Shown here piece by piece: positions 1-4,735 of a DNA stretch of 10,449 nucleotides. The notes under the pieces are model-generated. The model saw nothing but the letters and a program-made list of their open reading frames with translations. It made no database searches and had not been told where the DNA came from. The stretch covers positions 1 to 10,449 of the forward strand of contig VFLB01000305.1 in NCBI GenBank assembly GCA_009914645.1, given 5' to 3'. The stretch comes from Synechococcaceae bacterium Bin_79_3 (GTDB taxonomy: Bacteria > Cyanobacteriota > Cyanobacteriia > PCC-6307 > Cyanobiaceae). Made by a program: the position numbers and the translations under genes. Position 1 is the first letter of the stretch. Every line of letters starts with the position of its first letter.

Positions 1-40
1 AAGCAACAATGCCGTAGTTGGTTTTAGCGCTAAATTTCAA
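1..40 (-). CDS. Rrf2-family transcriptional regulator, N-terminus only (cut by window edge)
   Basis: The first 13 codons on the minus strand read (M)KFSAKTNYGIVA, starting from a TTG at 40-38. This fits the conserved beginning of Rrf2-family regulators (IscR, CymR, NsrR, cyanobacterial Slr0846): an aromatic or aliphatic residue at 3, S/T at 4, K at 6, T/G at 7, Y at 9, G/A at 10, an aliphatic at 11 and A at 13, forming the start of the winged-helix DNA-binding domain. An in-frame TAA at 52-50 lies just upstream, and no ATG or GTG falls between it and the TTG, so the start is bounded. Family members bind DNA as dimers, and many sense Fe-S clusters or cysteine status; the sensing cysteines, if any, lie outside the window. 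No clear Shine-Dalgarno is visible. With only 13 residues seen, the family call is probable, not certain. Confidence 0.55.
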   Translation of the reverse strand, partial: MKFSAKTNYGIVA

Positions 41-65
41 AATTACTTTTTATCTTAGAGTAACT

Positions 66-95
66 ATTCTAAAGTTTAGGGTCTTAACGCCTAAA
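66..95 (-). promoter_or_regulatory. Putative promoter and operator-like inverted repeat for the Rrf2-type gene
   Basis: On the minus strand a -10-like TAGAAT (71-66) lies 25 nt upstream of the TTG start. Immediately upstream of it is the inverted repeat TTTAGG-N9-CCTAAA (95-75), which covers the spacer and -35 position. No good -35 hexamer is present. Rrf2 proteins often repress their own genes by binding dyads over the promoter, so this arrangement fits an autoregulatory operator. That role is inferred; only the repeat and the hexamer are seen. Confidence 0.3.
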
Positions 96-107
96 TTGCA
101 AACCACA

Positions 108-150
108 ACACCTGAACTACCGATACCGAACGCCTAAAACAGACAGGTGT
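108..150. repeat. Widely spaced inverted repeat ACACCTG / CAGGTGT with inner short repeats
   Basis: ACACCTG at 108-114 and its exact complement CAGGTGT at 144-150 are separated by 29 nt. Between them lie a tandem TACCGA repeat (119-130) and one of two copies of AACGCCTAAA (129-138; the other is at 86-95). The region is non-coding, between the Rrf2-type gene and the small membrane-protein gene. The long loop and weak stem argue against a terminator; paired protein-binding sites are possible. Confidence 0.35.
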
Positions 151-177
151 AAAAAACTAAAAATTAATTTATATTTA

Positions 178-348
178 TTAGTATGTATCTTTACGATTAT
201 CAGCTAAAAGCAGCCAAGTAACAAAAACCAGTGGGAACCATATTACCGGTTTCAGGCTAAGCAAAGGTTCGGCAAAACATAATAGCGGTTTAATAAGCCA
301 ATCAAATATTGTTAAAATCAACCCTACAAGTAGCAGCAGCCAAGCCAT
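178..348 (-). CDS. Small two-helix membrane protein, hypothetical
   Basis: This is a 56-codon ORF reading from ATG at 348 to TAA at 180-178. The product is strongly hydrophobic: a first membrane segment at about residues 2-19 (MAWLLLLVG start), a short K20-P21 turn and hydrophobic middle, and a second segment at about 34-49 (rich in V, F, W and L), ending in a polar tail ADNRKDTY. Its ATG comes 3 nt after the tsaC stop codon, and GGAG at 361-358 lies 9 nt upstream inside the end of tsaC, a good ribosome-binding site. Spacing and ribosome site indicate translation from the same mRNA as tsaC. I do not recognise a named family. Small membrane proteins of this kind are common among conserved picocyanobacterial hypotheticals, but no function follows from the sequence. 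Confidence 0.65.
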   Translation of the reverse strand: MAWLLLLVGLILTIFDWLIKPLLCFAEPLLSLKPVIWFPLVFVTWLLLADNRKDTY

Positions 349-351
349 TAG

Positions 352-945
352 TTATTTCTCCAACCCGTTCATTTGCAAACTCCCCTGCCGCAATATTTGC
401 CAACAAGTGCCATTTTCTCCTTGGCGCCAAGCCACCACCGTGCTGGCCTTTCCAGAACCCGTGGGCCACGGCAAGGGGGCTAATAAAGGCAGCTCTGGGA
501 ACTGCTTGGCAATCTCTTCTGGGCTTGTGCAGGCAGGCTGCCCAGAGCGATTAACGCTGGTAGTTGCAAGGGGGCCGGTGCTGCGCAACAGCTGCAACGC
601 CATTGGGCAAGCAGGTATGCGAAGCCCCAGGCTGCCACCCCCGGGATTAAGGGCCTCTTGCACAGGCCCAGCTGCCGGCAACACAAGGGTTAAAGCACCG
701 GGCCAACCTTGATCTACTAAAGGTTGCCAACCTGGAGGGGGTGGAATCATTAGAGCAGCGATTAGTTGATCCACCTCTGCAGCCATAAGGATTAAAGGTT
801 TGTGGGCAGGCCTTTGTTTTAACTGCCAGAGCCGCTGAGCGTATTGAGGTTTAATCGCTAAGGCAGGCAACGTATCAGTAGGAAAAGCCACAGGGTTTCC
901 GGCCTCTAAAATTGCAACAAGCGCTTCGCTGGGATAAGAAGCCAT
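352..945 (-). CDS. tsaC: L-threonylcarbamoyladenylate synthase (TsaC/Sua5/YrdC family)
   Basis: This 197-residue single-domain YrdC protein makes threonylcarbamoyl-AMP from threonine, bicarbonate and ATP, the first step of t6A modification at position 37 of ANN-decoding tRNAs, in the cytoplasm. Visible family motifs are FPTDT (21-25), KQR (43-45) with K49 for nucleotide binding, WPGALTLVL (81-89), LGLRIP (106-111), TTSVNRSG with the S-x-N pair (128-135), and the closing ASTVVAW...ILRQGSL (167-190). The length fits TsaC, so the extra Sua5 domain is absent. The usual YGL after the PTDT motif is here PAL, apparently a variant of this lineage. It is third in the dprA-prmC-tsaC operon, 20 nt after prmC. 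An AGGAGG-like run in the last prmC codons is about 23 nt from the ATG, too far for a normal ribosome site. Confidence 0.9.
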   Translation of the reverse strand: MASYPSEALVAILEAGNPVAFPTDTLPALAIKPQYAQRLWQLKQRPAHKPLILMAAEVDQLIAALMIPPPPGWQPLVDQGWPGALTLVLPAAGPVQEALNPGGGSLGLRIPACPMALQLLRSTGPLATTSVNRSGQPACTSPEEIAKQFPELPLLAPLPWPTGSGKASTVVAWRQGENGTCWQILRQGSLQMNGLEK

Positions 946-965
946 TTTATTTATTGAATTTTCGA

Positions 966-1853
966 TTAATCTCCTCCTCCTGCTCTGGCTACAGCAAAAC
1001 GCAGGGTTCCTTCTAAATCACTCTTAGCTTCCACTAATTCCAGCCCAGCATGCCTTAGTAATTTAAGGACTGCTTCGGATTGATCATGGTGATGCTCAAG
1101 CAGTAACCAACCTCCAGGAGCCAGCAACATTGGTGCCAACTTACAAATACTTTTTATCGAATCCAATCCATCATCCCCGCCATCTAGGGCCAACCGCGGT
1201 TCATTATTGCGAACCAAAGGCTCAAGCTGATTCACCACCGCCGATGGTATGTAAGGCGGATTACTTATCAATAATTGCCATTTTCCTGCTTGAAATTGCA
1301 GCGGTTCTGCCCAATTGCCCTGCAGCCAATTAATAGATTTGGCGACGCCATGAATTGTTGCATTTATAGAGGCAAGTTTTAAAGCAGAAGCACTGATGTC
1401 TACAGCCCAACCCTGGCTTTGCGGCCATGCTCTAGCGAGCGCTATTGCAATGCAACCACTACCGCAACCCAGGTCGGCCCAGGGCGTTAGGCCTGTTTCT
1501 CCTAACTCACTTGCAACGCACAAGGCCAATTCAACTAACAATTCAGTTTCTTGCCGCGGGATTAAAACCGTTGAATCCACTTGCAGTTCCAAATCTCGCC
1601 AAGGGCATCGCCCCACCAAATATTGCAACGGCTTTTGCTGCTGAATGTGTTGACACCAAATATTTGCTAATTGCAACAAGGGTTGAGCAATTGTTAATGG
1701 TTGTTCTGGATGTAGCCGGCTCGCTTGCAGAGCCGGCCATGGCACTTTCCCTTCCATTTCCAGTAGCCAATCCAAACCTGCGGCAGCCCCTGGATTGATT
1801 TGCAATTGTTGACGTCGCCAAATGTGCAACTCTTCGCCGCTAATGATGGGCAT
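966..1853 (-). CDS. prmC: Peptide chain release factor N5-glutamine methyltransferase
   Basis: PrmC (HemK) methylates the glutamine of the GGQ loop in release factors RF1 and RF2, using S-adenosylmethionine, and so speeds translation termination. The N-terminal helical domain ends with QYLVG (about 77-81). The methyltransferase domain then shows PRQETE (99-104), the SAM-binding glycine loop DLGCGSGCIAI (127-137), the acidic VDIS (about 151-154) and the catalytic NPPY (198-201) that holds the target glutamine, followed by EPRLALDGGDDGLD. The length of 295 residues is usual. A GTG directly before the chosen ATG (1856-1854) could add one residue. The start is only 2-5 nt after the dprA stop codon, so the genes are almost surely co-transcribed and probably translationally coupled. 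tsaC, another translation gene, follows. In many bacteria prmC and tsaC/sua5 are neighbours. Confidence 0.93.
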   Translation of the reverse strand: MPIISGEELHIWRRQQLQINPGAAAGLDWLLEMEGKVPWPALQASRLHPEQPLTIAQPLLQLANIWCQHIQQQKPLQYLVGRCPWRDLELQVDSTVLIPRQETELLVELALCVASELGETGLTPWADLGCGSGCIAIALARAWPQSQGWAVDISASALKLASINATIHGVAKSINWLQGNWAEPLQFQAGKWQLLISNPPYIPSAVVNQLEPLVRNNEPRLALDGGDDGLDSIKSICKLAPMLLAPGGWLLLEHHHDQSEAVLKLLRHAGLELVEAKSDLEGTLRFAVARAGGGD

Positions 1854-1858
1854 CACGG

Positions 1859-3031
1859 CTAAGCAAATCTCAAGCCATTCTGCCGGCGACGCCAGCTCAG
1901 ATCAGGGGCCACCTCCACCAGCCCGGCCAACTCAAGCTGCAGCAGTTTTTCCGCCAACTGAGGCAGGGGCTGAGCCATCGCCTGGGCCAATTGCTCCAAA
2001 CTGGCTCCAGCCCCAAGAGCAGCCAAAAGAGGATCGCTATTGAGGTTGTGATTGGTGTTGCTATCGGTTTCTTGAAAAAGTGGCGTAAACCTCTTCAAAG
2101 GGCCACGCCCAAGGCTGCTGAGCAAATCCGCAGGATCCAGCAGTGGCGTTGCCCCCTGCCCCAGCAGGGAATTACTGCCTTTTGCAGAAATACGGTTGGT
2201 ATCTGCAGGCACCACCCAAAGGGGCAACTGCTCAGCCCAGGCCAACCTCGCCCCGTGCAATGCACCACTGCCAATGGGACACTCCACCACCACCACCGCT
2301 TCAGCCAGCGCCACCAACAGCCGATTACGGGCAGCGAAATGCCCCTTTGCCACTGAAGCCCCTGGGCGTTGCTCCGTGATCAAAAGCCCCCTTTCCCCCA
2401 CCTCTTGCTGCAGCTGTGAGTGATGCCTTGGGTACACCCGATCCAGGCTCGTGGCTAACACCCCCACCGGCACCCCCTCCGCCGCAAGGCAACCCTGATG
2501 GACAGCTCCATCGATGCCCTCAGCTAAGCCGCTGAGCACTGGCCATCCCGCTTGAGCCAGGGCAATCCCTAATTTTTTTGCCCATTCCAAACCATGGGGT
2601 GAAGGGCGCCTCGTGCCAATAACGGCTACTGCACGCCGCCGGCGCAAGTGTCCCCAAAGACTGCCTCGGCCCCGCCAATGCAATTCCAAAGGGGGCCGCT
2701 GCAAGCAGCTAAGCGAGGGGGGCAAAGCGGGATCTGTTGGCAGCAACACCCGCGCCGGGCATTCCAGTGGCACCCCATTAATGCCAAGCCGCTTGGCTAA
2801 TTGATCCCTTGAATCCACCAGTTCTGGGCCGATCCCAGGCAGGGCCATGAGGGCCGCAGCTGGGGCCCGCCAAGCAACAGCAAGATCAACAAAATTTCGT
2901 TCAATAAGTTGTAAACGCTGCATACCAAGGCCTTCCACCTGGGCCCAGGTCCACCACCAACGCCTTCTTAAGGCCAAATTTTGATCGCCTAAAACCAAAT
3001 TACCCAAAGCCGAATCAGCCAAAGCCGGCAA
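1859..3031 (-). CDS. dprA: DNA-processing protein DprA (Smf)
   Basis: DprA binds incoming single-stranded DNA and loads RecA on it during natural transformation. The 390-residue product has an N-terminal helix-hairpin-helix-like region (about 30-75, with LPGIGPELV), then the Rossmann-fold DprA core: VAVIGTRRPS (135-144), SGLAEGIDGAVHQ (167-179), YPRHH (200-204), FAARNR (232-237, family form FPxRNR) and KGSNSLLGQGA (284-294). A low-complexity NTNHNLNS linker (325-332) leads to a C-terminal winged helix (about 333-390). The chosen start is TTG at 3031, bounded by a TGA at 3043-3041. Three more in-frame TTG codons follow within the next 12 codons and none has a convincing ribosome site, so the true start may lie slightly downstream. 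It is the first gene of the minus-strand operon. Natural competence is known in some cyanobacteria; for this organism it is only inferred. Confidence 0.9.
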   Translation of the reverse strand: MPALADSALGNLVLGDQNLALRRRWWWTWAQVEGLGMQRLQLIERNFVDLAVAWRAPAAALMALPGIGPELVDSRDQLAKRLGINGVPLECPARVLLPTDPALPPSLSCLQRPPLELHWRGRGSLWGHLRRRRAVAVIGTRRPSPHGLEWAKKLGIALAQAGWPVLSGLAEGIDGAVHQGCLAAEGVPVGVLATSLDRVYPRHHSQLQQEVGERGLLITEQRPGASVAKGHFAARNRLLVALAEAVVVVECPIGSGALHGARLAWAEQLPLWVVPADTNRISAKGSNSLLGQGATPLLDPADLLSSLGRGPLKRFTPLFQETDSNTNHNLNSDPLLAALGAGASLEQLAQAMAQPLPQLAEKLLQLELAGLVEVAPDLSWRRRQNGLRFA

Positions 3032-3103
3032 TTCAATACATCAGTACTATCATATCAGGCGACGCGACTGGGCCATAGGCTTTTGTGAGATTTATTGCTT
3101 GCC
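3032..3103. promoter_or_regulatory. Divergent intergenic region between dprA and the universal stress gene
   Basis: These 72 nt must drive dprA leftward and the stress-protein gene rightward. For dprA a -10-like TATGAT is at 3054-3049 on the minus strand, giving a very short leader; no matching -35 hexamer is seen. For the rightward gene I see no convincing hexamers. A 5-bp ATCAG direct repeat (3040-3044 and 3054-3058) is the only other pattern. Confidence 0.25.
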
Positions 3104-3949
3104 ATGTTCCGCAATCTCTTGATCGCCGATTCCGGCAAGGGCCATGTGGGGGAAATGGTGCGCATGTTGCGAGATATCCCCTGTTTTTCAAAAGCGCGCC
3201 TAAATCTGTTGCATGTAGTACCGGATCAAGCCGGTGAAGATCTAAATGGTTCCTGGCAAAAAGGCGCCTCGCTACTCGCTGATGCGGTTTCTCGCCTTGG
3301 TTTAGAACCCACTGAAGTAAATACAATTTTGCGCCAAGGCGACACCAAGCAAACAGTGCTTACGGTGGCGGATGAACTAGATGCCGATCTAATCCTGATG
3401 GGTTCCCGCGGCCTTGGCCGTTTGCAATCAATCCTTGCCAATAGCTCAAGCCAATACGTTTTTCAGCTTTCTACCCGCCCCATGCTTCTGGTGCGCGACG
3501 ACCTCTACATACGCCATATCAACCGGCTAATGGTGGGCATTGATGGCACCGGTGTTGGCGACGACGCCCTCAAACTTGCCTGTGAATTAGCCCGCGATAT
3601 CCCAGGCAGCAGCCTCACCGGGGTGCACATTGGTCACCATGATTTAGCCCCAAGCCGTGCCGGTGCTAAACCAGTAAATACCCTTTTAGATCAGGCAAAA
3701 CAACGGGCCCGCAGCTTTGGAGTTGAACTGAATGTTGTGCACAAAACCGGTGATATCGGCAGGGGTTTATGCGCTACTGCCCTGGAAATAAAAGCAGATC
3801 TAGTTGTTATCGCCTCCCAAGATCGCCGCCCCCTAGTGGCAAAAGGCTTGGTAGACCTCGACAGACTGTTGGGTGGATCGGTAAGCGATTACGTGCGGGT
3901 GCATGCCCCAGCTCCTGTGCTGCTGGTGAGGGAACCTGAAAAGCCCTGA
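3104..3949 (+). CDS. Universal stress protein with two tandem Usp domains
   Basis: This 281-residue soluble protein consists of two Usp (alpha/beta Rossmann-like) domains, about residues 1-131 and 138-276. Domain 1 begins FRNLLIADSG, has the strand-helix unit DADLILMGSRGLG, and carries most of the ATP-binding signature: G-x-x-G (100-103), nine residues, then N113-S114 where G-S/T is usual. Domain 2 begins RLMVGIDGTG (141-150) and ends with VVIASQDRRP...GGSVSDYV...APVLLV; the G-x-x-G step is lost there although GGS (257-259) remains. One ATP site may therefore be degenerate. ATG at 3104 is preferred over an in-frame TTG at 3095 because family proteins start at the first strand. The gene is divergent from dprA and convergent with psbM. 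Usp proteins are linked to stress survival; the ligand and role here are unknown. Confidence 0.85.
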   Translation: MFRNLLIADSGKGHVGEMVRMLRDIPCFSKARLNLLHVVPDQAGEDLNGSWQKGASLLADAVSRLGLEPTEVNTILRQGDTKQTVLTVADELDADLILMGSRGLGRLQSILANSSSQYVFQLSTRPMLLVRDDLYIRHINRLMVGIDGTGVGDDALKLACELARDIPGSSLTGVHIGHHDLAPSRAGAKPVNTLLDQAKQRARSFGVELNVVHKTGDIGRGLCATALEIKADLVVIASQDRRPLVAKGLVDLDRLLGGSVSDYVRVHAPAPVLLVREPEKP

Positions 3950-3982
3950 AGCCATGGGCCTAAAAAGCCCCTAAGCGTCTAG

Positions 3983-4087
3983 TTAATTTTTGCGGCTGTT
4001 GGTTTGGATATAAAGAACGATCAAAAATACAGCTGGAACAAATACAAATAAAAGACTGGCCACAAAGCCGAGATCGTTGGTTTGCAT
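3983..4087 (-). CDS. psbM: Photosystem II reaction centre protein M
   Basis: This 34-residue ORF reads MQTNDLGFVASLLFVF... and ends IQTNSRKN. It matches PsbM along its whole length: the conserved N-terminal xTNDLGF, one membrane helix (about residues 6-27), and the IQTNSR stromal tail. PsbM is a single-span subunit at the PSII dimer interface in the thylakoid membrane, where it contributes to dimer stability. It lies 59 nt downstream of the ferredoxin-like gene on the same strand, which suggests shared transcription. No good Shine-Dalgarno is seen before the ATG. The gene is convergent with the stress-protein gene; 33 nt separate their stop codons, and only a 4-bp GC hairpin (3956-3970) lies between them. 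Confidence 0.95.
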   Translation of the reverse strand: MQTNDLGFVASLLFVFVPAVFLIVLYIQTNSRKN

Positions 4088-4113
4088 AACCGCCAAAAGG
4101 TGTTCCGGGAGGG

Positions 4114-4140
4114 TATCACCGCCAGAGCGGCCCTATCACC
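4114..4140. repeat. TATCACC direct repeat upstream of psbM
   Basis: TATCACC occurs at 4114-4120 and again at 4134-4140, exactly 20 bp apart start to start, which is close to two helical turns. Between them is a small GC hairpin CCGC-CAGA-GCGG (4119-4130). The pair sits in the 59-nt gap between the ferredoxin-like gene and psbM, on the upstream side of psbM. A binding site or an mRNA processing structure are both possible; neither is shown. Confidence 0.35.
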
Positions 4141-4146
4141 TGGAGT

Positions 4147-4533
4147 TCACAGCTCGTCGCTCAATTCAGCAATTGGCAATGGCTCTAAGCAAGCCTTTTG
4201 CAGTTGCTTAGCAAGGGAATCTCTGCCCACTTGGGGCCTGGTTAATACAGCTACTGAATCGAGCACCAACACTTGGCAGGCCAACCGCCAGCTGGGGGGA
4301 CGTCGCCGTAATTTCTGATCTTCCACGGCTGTGCGCTCGCTCAGAGCTGCACCATCGCGTTCGGCAACTACCTCGATGAAACAGGTGCTGCATTGGCCGC
4401 AACCGCCGCAATTACCAAGCTGCCCTTTTAAGCCATAAAGCTGTAGGCCCTCCGCCAAAGCCAATTCGCGCAGGTTTGTACCCACCGGGCAAACCACATC
4501 ACAGGCTTCCCTCACAAAACGCACCACCGGCAT
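4147..4533 (-). CDS. [2Fe-2S] ferredoxin-like protein
   Basis: This 128-residue protein has the plant-type ferredoxin fold. The strand-helix start is VVRFVREACDVVCPVGTNLRE, followed by the cluster loop GNCGGCGQCSTC with C42, C48 and C51, and the fourth ligand C86 in RLACQ. C42-x5-C48-x2-C51 differs from the C-x4-C-x2-C of photosynthetic ferredoxins and is closer to the adrenodoxin/xanthine-oxidase spacing. Four further cysteines are present (C11, C15, C45, C115). Beyond C86 a 42-residue tail, partly basic, extends the domain. ATG at 4533 begins a normal first strand. Its position between psbM (downstream, same strand) and divergent psbB suggests a role around photosystem II or photosynthetic electron flow, but that is inference. 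It is not the bulk photosynthetic ferredoxin PetF, and its redox partner cannot be told from sequence. Confidence 0.85.
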   Translation of the reverse strand: MPVVRFVREACDVVCPVGTNLRELALAEGLQLYGLKGQLGNCGGCGQCSTCFIEVVAERDGAALSERTAVEDQKLRRRPPSWRLACQVLVLDSVAVLTRPQVGRDSLAKQLQKACLEPLPIAELSDEL

Positions 4534-4735
4534 TCGCTAATCCACAACTGAAGGCATTCTGCCCTGATACTTATTGCGATTTGTGACGCGATCCTGAAAG
4601 AAAGGGAGCTCCGCCGGCCACATGAGTTGTTTCCCTTTGAAACAGCAAGCCTGGGTTTGGATTTAAACCCTTACGATCACAAAATCTTCGCAGTTAATGC
4701 GGAGCTTCTGATCTCGTTTACCCCCACCAAATCAA
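4534..4735. promoter_or_regulatory. Divergent regulatory region between the ferredoxin-like gene and psbB
   Basis: This 202-nt stretch carries the start signals for psbB (right) and the ferredoxin-like gene (left). It holds a GGGTTT-N6-AAACCC hairpin at 4653-4670. A possible psbB promoter is TTGAAA (4638-4643) with a poor -10 (GATTTA) 17 nt further on. No Shine-Dalgarno lies within 20 nt of the psbB ATG. A 28-codon minus-strand ORF (4623-4537) ends just before the ferredoxin-like start. No single promoter is convincing. Confidence 0.4.

Noticed and set aside
1..177. A tRNA gene in the AT-rich left intergenic region, considered because tRNA genes often sit in such gaps.
   Set aside because: No cloverleaf can be drawn: there is no acceptor-stem pairing or T-loop GGTTCGA-like arm. 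The GGTTCGG at 266-272 lies inside the small membrane gene.
1445..1798. A 117-codon plus-strand open frame opposite prmC.
   Set aside because: prmC motifs are intact on the other strand. The frame has no ribosome site and no recognisable domain.
1991..2356. A 121-codon plus-strand open frame opposite dprA.
   Set aside because: dprA is continuous with all motifs. This frame reads as low-complexity P/H/Q sequence.
3956..3970. GGGC-N7-GCCC hairpin between the stress-protein gene and psbM as a terminator.
   Set aside because: Only 4 bp of stem and no T run on either strand, too weak to call.
4119..4130. CCGC-CAGA-GCGG hairpin as a terminator after the ferredoxin-like gene.
   Set aside because: A 4-bp stem without a T run on the minus strand; psbM follows closely and is probably co-transcribed.
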